The notes under the pieces: model-generated | Database searches by the model: none | The model's input: the letters and a program-made list of their open reading frames with translations, nothing else | What the model was told of the DNA's origin: nothing | Shown here: piece by piece, positions 33,901-45,240 of the stretch | Numbering within the stretch: the first letter of the stretch is position 1 | Layout: every line of letters starts with the position of its first letter | Assembly (NCBI RefSeq): GCF_005239225.2 | Contig: NC_133302.1 | Coordinates: forward strand, 1,240,001 to 1,304,000 | DNA from: Populus alba | Lineage: Eukaryota > Streptophyta > Magnoliopsida > Malpighiales > Salicaceae | DNA: 64,000 nt | Direction: 5' to 3' | Program-made: the position numbers and the translations under genes

Positions 33901-35409
33901 ACCCACACCAATCGTTCTCCAGCTTGTAATGGTCTTGACAAAACAGAATTGGGGTAAGAAAATGACACAGCACTGTAAGGTGTTAATCAGCTTGCTGACT
34001 GATATCAAATTGAAAGAAAAAGAAGGAATACAAAGCACGTCTGTTAAGATAAAGGAGTCTGAAATTTTAATGGTACCGATGTGAGTAACTGAAGCATGTT
34101 CTCCATTAGGCAATCTTACTGTTTTAGAAACAACAGAAGTGATTTGTGTGTAAAAGGATGTGGAACAGATCATATGATCTGTAGCTCCAGTATCAATTAT
34201 CCAAGGAGCTTTGATGCGAATTTGTGAGAGGAGTTGATTGAGTGATTGACAGGCAGATGCAAAAACAGAATGTGTTGGAGCTAGAGTAGATAGTTAAGGT
34301 ATAGGGGAAGGAGTACCTGCACGTTCATAGTGAGTGAAGTATCACCTTGAGTAAGGATGTCTGATTCTGGACTGGCAGATGATGAAACTTGATTGATAGA
34401 AGAGTCAAGTTCTGAGATGGATGGTTTGAAGCATCTCCATGAGTTGCTGACATTGTGCATAGGTAATAGGCAGCTGAGGGGCAGTGGTTTCAGAAACCTG
34501 ATTGACACTGTGAGGTGCATTCTTTCCTTTGGTGAACTTGTAACCAGGTGGAAATCCATGAAGTCTGTAGCACTTTTCAACAGTATGGCCAGAAAACACC
34601 ACAGTGAGAGCATATAGATCGATCTTTGCGGGGATAAGAAGGTCGGTGTCCAGCAAAACGAGTTGGAGGTATTGACCTAGTAAGTAAAGCAGTGGTGTTT
34701 AGATTGAAAGAAGTGCTAGAAGATGAAATCATTTGTTGCCTCTCCTCTTGAACAACAAGTTGAAAAAAACTTTGTTGATGGATGGCAGTGGATCAATCAG
34801 CAAAATTTGTCCTCGAATATGTGAAAAATTCTCGTTCAATCCCATGAGAAATTGATAAACATGCTGCTGATGATGATATGATAGAATAGTCTTCAATGCT
34901 CCACATGTGCATGTAGGAATTGGTTGGTGATTTTCCCAATTCATCCCATAAACCTTTCATGGCCCAGTAAAATATGCACTTACAAAATGATTGTCCTGTG
35001 ACAGACATGAAATGGATTTTTCGAAGTTGAAAAATGCGTGGTCCATTGTGCTGAGAGAGAATCTTTCCTGAAGATCGCTCCAAATGTCAGATGCATCATC
35101 TATGTAGATAATGCTGTTTGGCAATCTCTGTTGAAAAACAGAGTTCAACAACCATGAAAGAACCATGTTGTTGCAGCGAGTTCCATGGCCAATCCTTTGA
35201 GTATCAGACAGATTGGATGGTTTAGGCAGAGTTTCTACCATTGACGAAATGGAGTTTGTTCTGGCTGATAAAGCATCATCATTGCCCTCTTCCATGAGTT
35301 GTAATTTTCACCATTGAGCTGCTTTGAAACGATCATGGCTCCAAGACTGTCACCATGATGCAGAAAGAAAAGGATTGGAAGGATCCATTTCTGAGGTAGT
35401 TCCAGCCAT
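30983..35409 (-). pseudogene. Copia gag-pol reading frame, multiply frameshifted
   Basis: Probable start at 35409 (MAGTTSEMDPSNPFF), then gag NGENYNSWKRAM and SDIWSDLQERF. The nucleocapsid zinc knuckle (CGHTVEKCYRLHG) lies near 34550-34600. Protease-side text is near 34170 (DVLCIPSFSFNLISVSKL). Integrase has DLWGPFSTKS and TIVDDHSRFTWIHLL (33410-33570), then [10 protein letters not shown]. Reverse transcriptase has [22 protein letters not shown], and the YVDD catalytic box at about 31926-31950. RNase H follows to about 31000. At least eight frame changes are needed, so no full polyprotein can be made from this sequence as written. Confidence 0.85.
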
Positions 35410-35509
35410 TGCCAGAAAATGAAAGAGAGAGAATGCAGAAAGGGGATGAAGAAGATGAAGAAATTTGAGAGTGCGGAAAAAAAAATCAAGAGAGTATGCT
35501 CTGATACCA

Positions 35510-35815
35510 TATTGAAAATGGAATTATAAACTGAATTCTTCTTATTCAATTGAATAATTTGATACATATTTATAGTGTAGCTTCAGTGTAAATAACAGAA
35601 TTAGTTGTAAATAACAACCTTTTGTAACAGAATATAACTGAATACAACTGAATGTACAGAATATAACTGGCCTGCCATGCTTGAGGCATATCAGCTTCAA
35701 AGTTGTTCTTGCTTGTCAGTGCAGTAGCGTGAGCATGAGTAGTTTCTTCCCAGTGCAGCATCTTCATTGTATCACTGCTGCAGACGTTTGTACTGTGGCT
35801 GAGTAATATTCAACA
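35510..35815 (-). repeat. 5' LTR of the Copia element
   Basis: 306 bp, bounded on the plus-strand left by the primer-binding site and on the right by target duplication GGAGT. It differs from the 3' LTR by several small indels. Confidence 0.9.
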
Positions 35816-35925
35816 GGAGTAATAATTGCATATTGGACAAAAGAAAGCACAAGGGAACTTGCCCTATTGTTTTTATTTCTTTAGAGTAAACGGTAACTAT
35901 CTATTCCTCCTTCATTGTTAATCAA
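35816..35925 (+). promoter_or_regulatory. Continuation of the NLR 5' module split by the Copia element
   Basis: GGAGTAATAATTGCATATTGGAC, GCACAAGGG.ACTTGCCCTATTG and TTTATTTCTTTAGAGTAAACGG continue the text broken off at 30655. The unbroken version is at 49310-49430. Confidence 0.7.
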
Positions 35926-36015
35926 TTAATCCAAACTTTCTTAAACTATATCATGTCTTTAAACGGATCATACTGCTCTGATGATCCCACAAAAAACTCG
36001 TGGATAGAAACCTGA
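35926..36015 (+). pseudogene. RLK tail relic 2 (last ~30 codons)
   Basis: CCAAACTTTCTTAAACTATATCATG followed by TCTTTAAACGGATCATACTGCTCTG parallels the end of the RLK tails at 4915-4995 and 45195-45238 (SQTYSMSI.RSYCSDS). Only the extreme C-terminus of the kinase gene is present, joined directly to the NLR 5' module. Confidence 0.55.
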
Positions 36016-37480
36016 GGAGGCCAATTTCATGACTTCTCCAAAGAAAAAAAAGCATGGCTTTACGTTATTTTCTGGCCAAGTGATTTCTATTGAGATAATC
36101 ATTGAATATAGAACAAACAAAGCTCGAAGGAACAACAAAAAGCAAAAGCAGAAGTGACATAAAGTTGTAGCTTCCTGCCGATATTCTATTGCGATGACTT
36201 TAATAGCCAGAAAATTGATCCCTTTTTTCTTTTCTGAGAAGAAATCATGATCCATCTTAAAGCCTTCAGATTTCAACACGTGAAGGGATGCATACATATC
36301 CCAGGAGATTAACAATGGAGGAGGAGGGATAAACTTTTTAATTGCCACTGATTTCTTGACAAAAACGCCGTACTAGGCTGTTGTTAAGCCGTTACTTATG
36401 CGCACCGTTTCAATAAATTGTAATCCTCGTACTGAGAAGGTTGTCAAAGGGCAGCACCATCTTCTGCTCATGCCTAAATATCGTGGCAGTTGTAACAGAA
36501 TGGCATGCAAAAATGAATGAGAAACTGGCTGTGGATTCCTCTCTCTCTCCTTCTCTGTCTTCTCAATCTTTCTGGTCAACACATATTGGAGGATTCTTAA
36601 TCGGGTTGTTACCTATAGATCCGTGATCTCTTATACCAGCTTTTGTGATGTATGCAGGAAATATTGGCCTTTAAATGCTTTTATTTCTTAAAATAAATCA
36701 AAGAATTTAAGTTAATCTCTTTTCTTTTTGTTTATTAAAAATCTACTAGACTAACTCTATAGCGCCGTACCAGAGTATTTGAGCAAACCAAAACATAATT
36801 ACTAAGGTTCTTTCCAAGTTTCCATATTTTATACGAATACAAAAACATACATATTCAAAATAGACTTGAAAAGAAGAAACCAACATGTAATATTTTGAAT
36901 TAAAAGAGATTAAGAAAAAACAACACAAAACTTGAAGGCTTAAATAGAAAATATTAAATAAATAAGGGGTATTATGAGATATTCTAGATAGAATTAAAGA
37001 TTAAATATTATCAGAATTTCAGTATAGTCATGAATTTATAATATTTTTTAGTTTAGTCTTTCAATTTCACAAAAACATTACCACACTTGTACTTTTTGAA
37101 TATTGGGAAATCTGGCATTTCTTCCATTCCAATCAAGCTAAATGACTAAAGGAAAGCATCTTTCTGGAAATTGTTTTTTATAGTTTGAACATTTAAAAAT
37201 CTGAAATGATCCAAAAAATATAAACCATATTTAATTTTAACAAAAAAAAAATTTTGAAATTTTTCGAAAAAACAGGTTCAACCGCAATGGCCAAAAGCGA
37301 GGTTCATCTTTAAAATATTTCACAACTGATTTTGTAAGAGTTTTAATAGAAAAAAAAAAAAAAAAACAGTAGAAGAGAAGAGTTATAGAAAGAAAAAAGA
37401 GTTTATCCTAGTGCTTCTTTTAATACTTAGACACAGTTTATTTTAAAACCAAATACCATTGCCGACAGAGGCTTCTGTGG
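36016..37480. repeat. Segment duplicated at 47140-48170: promoter/leader-like module and AT-rich flank
   Basis: Contains GTGAAGGGATGCATACATATCCCAGG, GCGCACCGTTTCAATAAATTG, a CT-rich leader (CTCTCTCCTTCTCTGTCTTC) and CACATATTGGAGGATTCTTAATCGGG. 36740-37180 runs on collinearly. A partial third copy is at 58087-58470. It always lies just 3' of an RLK tail or an APP remnant. I infer it is the promoter plus 5' UTR of a lost gene, possibly the next RLK of an old tandem array. Confidence 0.6.
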
Positions 37481-37520
37481 AATTTTCTTAGCCTTTGGCA
37501 TGACAAATTGACCATTAGTG

Positions 37521-37770
37521 TGTTAAGCTCAGCCTTTAACAAGAACAGAAAGAAAAGAGAAACAGAAATTGAGAAAGACACAAAACAAGAGAGCAAGAGA
37601 GGAGAATTAATGGGCAGAGAAATGAGATTAATCTTCTTGTATTTTCTTCTTTTCCAACACGTTTCCATACACCAGTTTATATATAATGGTTTCCCTCCAA
37701 TTACAACTGATTTAACCCCTTTATTCAACTACTAACTACAATTACAAACACGTTGTTGTTGAACTTGACA
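37521..37770 (-). mobile_element. Candidate solo LTR (minus orientation)
   Basis: 250 bp bounded by TGTTAAGCTC and GAACTTGACA (TG...CA on both strands). On the minus strand it has an AATAAAGG tract, TATATATAAACTGG and a CT-rich leader, in the order typical of an LTR promoter. It interrupts a copy of the RGA-type promoter block (TTCTTAGCCTTTGGCATGACAAATTGACCATTAGTG). No clear target duplication. Confidence 0.45.
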
Positions 37771-37784
37771 ATTTGTTTCTCCCC

Positions 37785-37920
37785 TCGCCAGACTTTGCTA
37801 TGGGCTTTGCCTCATGAATGGGAATTACACTTGTAAAACTTTCACTTTGCTGAGATTATTTTCACAGATGAACAATTCGTTGTATAGCATTGGGAACCGT
37901 ATATTCGATGTTTATATTCA
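37785..37920 (+). pseudogene. RLK malectin-domain exon fragment
   Basis: In two frames it encodes NGNYT..LHFAEIIFTDEQF and SIGNRIFDVYIQ, ending at a splice donor CAG, then GTAACC. This is the malectin-like domain signature (HFAEIxF..D....S.GxRxFDVYIQG) of LRR-VIII-2 receptor kinases, the same family as the kinase tails in this window. An insertion near AATTACACTTGTAAAAC and another near TTCGTTGTATAG break it. It is the only ectodomain exon found. Confidence 0.7.
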
Positions 37921-37929
37921 GGTAACCAA

Positions 37930-38329
37930 ACTTTTTTCTCATGCATGATACTTGAGAAACGACGCCGGAATTGTATATCCACACTTGCTTGCTAAATCAT
38001 CACTTGCACTTTCTAGTTCAATTCTTGTCCTCACAAAATTTTTTTAACTAGTTTGACATAACACATCTAAGGTTACATGAGAAATAAAAAAGAAAAAAAA
38101 GATTTAGGCAAAAGTAAAAGTAAAGAGAGGGATCTCTTTTCGTCTCATCCCGTGAGTAAACATTACTTTCTTCTGGCCCGAAGTCCCTTAGTTGAAGTGC
38201 CGCTTTGAATCTGAAGGAAGGCAGTGGACCTACTGTTATTTCTGGCCAAGTGATTTCTTTGGAGTTTTGATCTTCATTAATTGTTCTCATGAATCTGATT
38301 TTTTTAATTAAAAAATACGTAACACTTTT
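37930..38329. repeat. Flank duplicated at 48770-49040
   Basis: TAACA(C)ATCTAAGGTTACATGAG, GTAAACATTACTTTCTTCTGGCCC and GAAGTCCCTTAGTTG recur at 48857-49025. No gene. Confidence 0.6.
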
Positions 38330-39381
38330 GTTTTGAAAGTGGCATTAAAGTTTGCGTAGAGGACAAAGAAAGCACAAGCAGAAAGTGACATAAAGATTGA
38401 AAGCTTCCTGCCAATTTCTATTGCAGATGACTTTAATAGCTAGTTCTTCCAACTAAAAGGAGATCATTCGTCTCTCAGTATAACATTGACTTCCATAATT
38501 CTCCCTCACAAATTTCCATTAAAACCTTTCTCATGATCTGAGCTTCCTTTTCGGATTTGAATTGAATCATCTCGTTCTGAGTTCTTGATCTGTATTCTTT
38601 CTTGCTTGAAAGGTAAATCTACTTTCTTTTCTTGTTTTTCTACCCACTAATTTTGTTTCAAATAAGATTTTCCCATCTTGGTTGTAGAATAAATAAGGTA
38701 GGATTGTAGATTGATCAGGTACAACTTAATTATAATGTGTGTGCTTAATCTATCTTAGAACTCAAAACTCATATTATAGCTTTTGTTCTTACATGTTCAT
38801 ATTGCCATCAACTTCAAACTACTTGTCTTAAAAACAGCTGTCTCAAGGTTTCTTTTGTCTGTTGAGCTGCCTCTTTGTCAGCTTGACAGGTGACTAGTTT
38901 TAGTTTACCTACTCTTTCTAACTTCTTGCCTTACATTTTCAGATCAGCTTCTTTTCCGGCATTTCAGCCATTGAGGTGCGTCCACACGTTAACTCACTCA
39001 GCAATTAGCTTCAGATTCTTTGAATCCTGCGTACAGTAATTTATACTAGCTCAATCTTCTTCATTTTGTTTGCTATCTGTTGACATGTAACTATTGTTTG
39101 ATATCCTTTTTCTGGTAGACTTGAACTGTGTAAGTTTGGTGTTTTAATAGTTTGACAAATGTAACTATTGTAGAAATTTTTATTGAGAAACTTTGAGTTA
39201 GGATCAACAATGGTTTCCAAATATAAGATAAATTTGATCAATTTCTTTGTTTTTAAATCCTTGGCCTTAAGGAGTTCATACCAAATTCATTGTTTTTCTT
39301 TTTATTATTCTAGTCTCAACCTTTCCTTTTCCAATTAATTTATTTCCAATATTTTGACACTGTTTATATATATAGGGCAAA
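38330..39381 (+). promoter_or_regulatory. NLR-C 5' region: promoter module, split leader and introns
   Basis: Same order as NLR-B: GACTTTAATAGCTAG, CTCTCAGTATA.CATTGACTTCC, exon end at 38612 (CTTGAAAG, then GTAAAT), small leader exons near 38840-38890 and 38941-38973, and the last acceptor TATATATAG before GGCAAAATGG. It differs from NLR-B by many one-base insertions, also inside introns. Confidence 0.6.
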
Positions 39382-42300
39382 ATGGTTCAATCAACTGACC
39401 CATTTTTGCAACATGTTGAGGAGACCAAATGAAGTGTAGTGTATTGCGGGCGTCAATCTTTATTCCTAACGATATTCCATTTCAAGGATCAAATGGCATT
39501 TATCAGGAGAGAAAGGCGTGGTGTTGCAATTTGTTGAAAGGAGTTCCTAAACAAGTTCAAGAAGCAGCTTTTCAAGCTATGCATGGTGCCAACAAAAGAC
39601 ATAAAAGCATAGCAAGTTCAAGGCAATGTTAATGATAATGCCATTTCACCACCCCACAAGAACAAAAACCAATGGAGGCGACAATTTGGCAGGAGATGCA
39701 GGAACAGACCCAAGCACCAGATACAATATTGGGTCAAGCACTTTGAAAGATTTTTGGAAGAGAATCAATAATAGTAATGACGGATGATATAGAGAATGGG
39801 ACTGGAGAGAAGTAGTGCAGCCTTGGTGCAGAGCTAGCTCTTCTGGAGGCTTACAGGCAACACAAATGAGACTCAAGGAGAGATCCATTACCTACTAGCT
39901 TACATGTTGATAAGTAGCAGACAATGTGGCGCCCACAAGGGCAACATCGCGGAGAGAGTAACTGGGCAGCCTGTTGTAAGAGGTAGTTCTCATGAGAAGG
40001 CCACTTGTTAATCACGATGAGCCTCCAAGAAGATCAAACTCTGTCCTCCAACTAGTGAACATGGATGGAGACCCTGGGAACAGCCTGTTTGAGAGAGATA
40101 GCTCTCATGAAGTTCTTCGTAAACGTAATGGGCGATGAGAGCGACGAGAGTGTGCTGTTATCTAACTGAAGAACTAATCTAAGGCTGGAGAGTTGAAAAT
40201 AATAAGAATGCTAATCTTGGTCGTGGATAATGAATGAATGAAGCCTCATCAAGTAATTGGCATTTGCGGGATGGGGGGTTGTGGGCAAAACAAACATTGC
40301 TCACACATATCTACAACTCAGCTTCTACAAGAGAACCTGGATCCTCCACCCACTTTGTCCTCATGTTCACTATGGACCTCACGGTATCGCAGGATTTTAA
40401 GTGTTTGTAAATTGCAGAATCTCTATTGCAAACGACATTCATTTAGAATCTTTCAAATGAAGACAACGAGAGGAAAAGGGCTGCAAAAACTATCAAAAGC
40501 ATTAATTAAGAAACAACGGTGGGGTTCTCATCCTAGATGATTTGTGGGACTGCTTGATTATAATAAGGTGGGAATTCCTATCAGAGTCAAGGGATGCAAA
40601 CTAATTCTTACAACTCGATCATTTGAAGAGTTTGTCAGCGGATGTTCTGCCCAGAAGACAATCAAAGGTGGAGCCTCTTTCAATGGAAGAAGCTAGGGGC
40701 TCTGTTCATGAAGGTACTTGGATGTATTCCTCCAGAAGTGGAAGAAAATTGCAAGATCTATTGCTAGTGAATGTGCTGGTTTGCCTCTTGGTTAATTATA
40801 AACAAATGGCCGGAACCATGAGGGGAGTGGATGATCAGGATGTGAAGTGGAGGAATGCTTTTAGAGGACCTGAAACAATCAAGAATTAGGAAAGATGATA
40901 TGGAGCCTGAGGTTATTCCACATACTGAGATTTAGTTTTATGCACTTAAAGGAGTCAGAACTGCAACAATGCTTCTTGTGCTGTGGCATTTATTCCCGGA
41001 AGACTTCAAGATCCGTAGAGAGGATTTGATAGCTTATTTGATTGACGAGGGAGTGATAAAAGGGCTGAAGAGTAGGGAGCAAGAATTTAAACAAAGGCGC
41101 ATCGATGCTGAATAAACTCGAAAGAGTCTGCCTATTGGAAAGCGCTAAGGACTGGAAAAGGAGGGTATTATGATGATAGATGTGTCAAGATGCATGATTT
41201 TTGATTAGGGATATTGGCCATCCAAATACTGAAAGAGAACTCTCAAGACATGGTTAAAGCAGGTGCACGGTTAAGAGAAGTGCGGGGTGTAGAGGAGTGG
41301 ACAGAGAATCTTACTAGAGTTTTCACTGATGCAAAAAAACAAAATTAAAGAAATTTCCTTCCAGCCATTCACCATGTTGTCCCAGTCCTTTCCTATCAAT
41401 TCTTACTGTTATGCCGGCAATTCAAAGTTGCAATTATAGCAGATTCATTTTTTTGAAGCAGTTGCGTGGCTCAAGTTCTTGATCTGTCTTATACAGATAT
41501 CAAAAAACTACCTGATTCTGTCTCTGAATTGGTGAGTCTCACTGCATTAGTGCTCTCATTGGTTGTGATATGGTTAAGGCACTGTACCGTCATTAGAAAA
41601 GGCTCTGGGCACTGAAGAGGTTAGATCTCTCTTGTACTTGGGCACTTGAAAAGATGCCTCAAAGGCATGGAATGTCTATGCAACCTGAAGTATCTTTAGA
41701 ATGAGTGATGTGGGTGAAAAGGAGTTTCCTAGTGGCTTGTTACCTAAGCTCTCTCACCTGCAAAGTCTTTGTATTTGGAGGAGCGGATTCCTTTTGGGTA
41801 CCGAAGAATAATAGAAGAGAAACAACCTGTTCTGATAACAGTTAAAGGTAAAAGGAAGTGGGATGCTTGAGGAAGTTGGAAAGTTTGAATGCCGTTTTGG
41901 AAAGGTTACTCAGACTAAGTGGAGTATCTCAAATCTCGGGAATGAAACCCAAAATCACTAACCACATACCAAATTCGTGTAGGACTACTACTGTATCAGT
42001 CTTATTATACAGAGATGAATGGATATAAATAAATGCATGAAGGAAAACAATGAATGGTAACTTGAGTACGACAGAGAATGGAAATTTTCAGGTCATGTTC
42101 CCAAAGAACATTCAACAACTGACCATTCATGAATAATGATGATGCAACAAGTTTATGCGATTTTTGGTCTCTAATAAAGAATGCAACTGAACTGGAGGCT
42201 ATCAACATAGTGATTGCATAGCATGGAGAGCTTGGTTTCATCTTCTTGGTTCTGCTCTGCTCCACCACCATCTCCATCTTATAGTGGAATATTTTTTTGG

Positions 42301-42825
42301 TCTTAAAAAGTTTAGTTGTTATGATTGTAAGAGCATGAAGAAGTTGTTCCCTCTTGTCTTGCTGCCAAGCCTCGGGTAAACCTGGAATACATTCAAGTTG
42401 TTCAATGTGCACACATCAGACAAATGGAGGAGATAATTTGGATGAACAAGATCAGATGTAAAAGGGGTTATGGTTGAAGAAACAGCACCGATCTCAAACT
42501 CCCCAAGTTACGAAGATCTCTGGTATTGATTGTATTACCAGAACTTGAAAAGGCATTGCAGTGCAAAACTGAATTTGCGATTCGCTCCAATTAATTAAAA
42601 GTAATGAATTGTGAGAAGCTAAAAGTAGGATGGGAATTTTGTCTTCCGTTGCTTGAAAATGGCGAGCCATCTCCTCCCCCCTTCTGATCATGTAAGAAAT
42701 CCCATCCAAGTCCAAAAGAATGGTGGGAGTCAGTAGTGGAGTGGGAGCATCCTAACGCGAAGGATGTCCTTCGTCCCTTTGTTAGTTTGAGGTATGAGTC
42801 TGCCCTTAATATAATAAAATATTGA
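39382..42825 (+). pseudogene. NLR-C: BED-NBS-LRR gene, very many frameshifts
   Basis: Starts MVQSTDPF(L)QHVEE like NLR-B. BED remnants follow (VYCGRQ, GVPKQVQEAAFQAMHGANKRH), then the linker (GTG, QP, ASSSGG) and the P-loop at about 40255-40300, broken by an extra T (GGGGGGTTGTGGGC). Kinase-2 (TCATCCTAGATGATTTGTGG, about 40530), GLPL (about 40775), RNBS-D (about 40970), MHD (AAGATGCATGA, about 41187) and LRRs run to RPFVSLR at 42792. More than 20 one-base indels versus NLR-B and NLR-D interrupt it. The true end may be a splice donor (AGGTATGAG at about 42790) leading to a short exon near 42922; unspliced, the frame stops at 42825. Confidence 0.85.
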
Positions 42826-43015
42826 ATTAAGTTCAGGTGCTTACTGTTTTATCATAATTTGATTATATAAATACTAATAAAATATCGAATTAAGTTTAGG
42901 TGTTTGGAAATGGTTATTGCAGGATGATTTTTGAGCTACATGGGAGATTGATGTATGGCGAATTTTCATCGTGGCATAACGTGAAACAAGATTAATAAAG
43001 TATCGAATTAATTTT
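42826..43015. other. 3' flank or last intron of NLR-C
   Basis: AAATATTGAATTAAGTT(C/T)AGGTG(C/T)TT occurs twice (42820, 42878), so a ~60 bp tandem repeat is present. A possible acceptor, TTATTGCAG, lies at about 42921. Confidence 0.45.
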
Positions 43016-43135
43016 GCTGCTGCTACTTCCGTTTCGAGGATCAAATGGCATTTTGTCTCAAGTCAGGGGGCGTGGTGTTGCAATTTGTAGTAAAGTGCCT
43101 GAAGACGTTCAAGAAGCAGCTTACAAGTCCTTTTT
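43016..43135 (+). pseudogene. Isolated half BED zinc finger
   Basis: Encodes TSVSRIKWHF, then GRGVAICSKVPEDVQEAAYKS. This is the second half of a BED finger (the WH zinc ligand and the C-terminal helix). The first Cys pair is absent. Its text differs from both BED subtypes of the other loci, so it derives from a further NLR gene now lost. Confidence 0.7.
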
Positions 43136-43979
43136 ATATGAAAGCTGTGCGTGTATGTTAGCAAAATTACTACCAAGTCCCTTTTTTTAATATGAAGGTT
43201 GTTGGTGTTTTAGAAGGGTGAAAATAATTATTTTATTGTTATTAATCTACAATAAATTGTGTCTTTGTATACATTTATGAGTTTTTTTTTTGTTTTTTTT
43301 TTTTTTTGTAATTTCTGTTAATTGTGTCTTGGTTACTTTTAGGCTCAAAATTAGGTGTGAATAAAAATATCATCAATATTTTGAAAGTCAACCGTGGAGC
43401 CCTTCCCTATTTTCTTTATTAATAAATGGCTCAGCATGATTCCCAAGCAAACGACTGTCCATACAACAAAATGCAAAACGACACCAGTGCAATTACACAA
43501 AAAGCGACGGTTTTGGTACTACCTAAATAAAAATACAAAATATCATGGAAGAGTTCTTTTTCTTCTTTTGTTAGACGCGATTTCGAAACATTCATTAGAC
43601 AATTACTACCAATTAGTCCTTTTTTTTTTCCATTGTGATTACAACAAAAATCGTAGTAGAGTTTTGTAATGTATAATTACAATATTTCAAGCTATCATAG
43701 TTCAAAATAAATATAATCCAATCTAAATTCAAACAAATTCAATGCAGAACATTTGTTAATACCTTTACCCGTGATTCATATATATATATATATATATAGA
43801 ATTGCATTCATTTAGACAATTTACTACCAAGACCCTCTTTTTGGTTGTGACATTATATATATAGAATCATTCCCAAGATGAAAATAAATAATTCAAAGTT
43901 TGATAATGAGCCTAATAAAATATATACATTATTTTTCCTTGCATTACTTGTAATCAGTGCCAAAAAACTCAAATTAGAA
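43136..43979. other. AT-rich spacer between BED and LRR relics
   Basis: Two degenerate copies of ACTACCAAGTCC(C)TTTTT-like text (43170, 43605, 43826) and an AT microsatellite at 43778-43797. No gene recognised. Confidence 0.45.
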
Positions 43980-44100
43980 CCCTTAAAGCTAAAAGCGATG
44001 GTGGTAATTGGGTTGAGAGAGCAGTGCCTAAGAGTCAGTAGTTGAGTGGGAGATCCTAATGAACTAAAGGATAATCTTCGTCTGTTTTTGTACCTTTTAA
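43980..44100 (+). pseudogene. 3'-terminal LRR relic of an NLR
   Basis: GGTGGTAATTGGG, GTCAGTAGTTGAGTGGGAG, ATCCTAATGAACTAAAGGATAATCTTCGTC is a degraded form of the EWW.SV.EWEHPNAKDVLRPF ending seen at 42715-42785. With the BED half at 43016 it brackets a collapsed NLR whose whole middle is gone. Confidence 0.55.
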
Positions 44101-44989
44101 ATAAGAGAACTAGGAGGGTGAGACACGCGTCTTAATATAATATTAAATTAAGAGTAGCTTGTTGTTTTAATTGGATTAAGCTTAAGCTATGTGTCAACAA
44201 TCTTATGAATAGTAATTATGTTTCAATCTTATTAAATTACCACCCATTTTATCCACTTCATTTAATTAAATCTATTTTTCCGTTGGATTTCAATCTTATA
44301 TGGGCTCGTCAAATTTTAACAGTATATTGTGTTTTAATTTTAGTGAGTCTACATTAAAATGCAAGCACATGAATAGTGTTTTGGTTCTGCCACAACAAGC
44401 ATAGTGAATTTCCTATAATAATTAGAATTATAATATATAGTTTTTAACCCGCATTTTACCACTTAAGTTTTAAACACCAGTTAACAATTAAGGTATATAA
44501 ACTATTTTCGCAATTAATAAAAGGGGACTGGGTCCATTTGGTCCCAGAAAAGAGCCCCAATAAAGAAAACAATAAAAGTCCTAGGTCCATAAAACATTTG
44601 ACCCAGGAAAGATATCTACAGTATTGACACATCGTGGTTGATAAACACCACATTATTAACATAGTTGAAAGTTACGTTATATTCGTATCCATGCCATAGC
44701 ATCAATAACAATTAATGAAATAATGAGCATGTCACGAAGCAAAAAATCCTTTTTCTTTTTAATGAATTTTGACCATGTTTTATGCTCGAATTAAAAAAAC
44801 TAATATTAGTGTGAGATAGATGAATTGATTTATTATGATATTGATTAAAAGTAATTTTTTTATTTTTAAGATATAATTAAAATAATTATTATTTATTTTT
44901 TAAAATTTATTATTTTATATCTTAATACGACTTAAAATATTATATAAAATATTAATTTAAAAAAAATTTGAGTTTTTTTTACAAAAATT
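44101..44989. other. AT-rich intergenic, nothing recognised
   Basis: Low-complexity AT-rich sequence, including a Salicaceae-type repeat near 44800-44980. No supported ORF. Confidence 0.5.
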
Positions 44990-45240
44990 GCCAAATGGCT
45001 ATTTGTGATACTAAATGTTGCTCTTTTATGCAACCAATCCGTCCCCAACTCCTAGGCCTACAAGGTCTCAAGTTGCGAAAACATGCTCAAAGGCCGAACT
45101 CCTGTTTCGGACCTTCTTTCTGATCCTGGGTTTTCCGCGATCAACACACAAAATAACAAAGGCTATAAGAAACCATTTCTTGGCAGAATCCAAGCCAAAC
45201 TTACAGCATGTCTATAAACGGATCATGCAGTTCTGATAAG
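44990..45240 (+). pseudogene. RLK tail relic 3: kinase C-terminus
   Basis: LNVALL, then frame-shifted (S)PTPRPT.SQVAK and DPGFSAINT..NKAIRNHF, parallels 4740-4990. It begins mid-kinase (no GSLSELVD) and has several indels. It joins directly to the duplicated block that starts at 45240. Confidence 0.7.

Larger units (their letters stand above)
30656..35815 (-). mobile_element. Structurally complete Ty1/Copia LTR retrotransposon, coding frames broken
   Basis: 5160 bp in minus orientation. 3' LTR at 30656-30971, 5' LTR at 35510-35815. Direct repeats GGAGT at 30651-30655 and 35816-35820 are the target-site duplication. The primer-binding site (minus-strand TGGTATCAGAGC, 35498-35509) is complementary to initiator Met-tRNA and abuts the 5' LTR. 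A polypurine tract (TTGAGGGGGTG, 30972-30982) precedes the 3' LTR. Gag, protease, integrase, reverse transcriptase and RNase H appear in that order, which defines Copia. LTRs differ mainly by short indels, so insertion is probably fairly recent. Confidence 0.92.
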
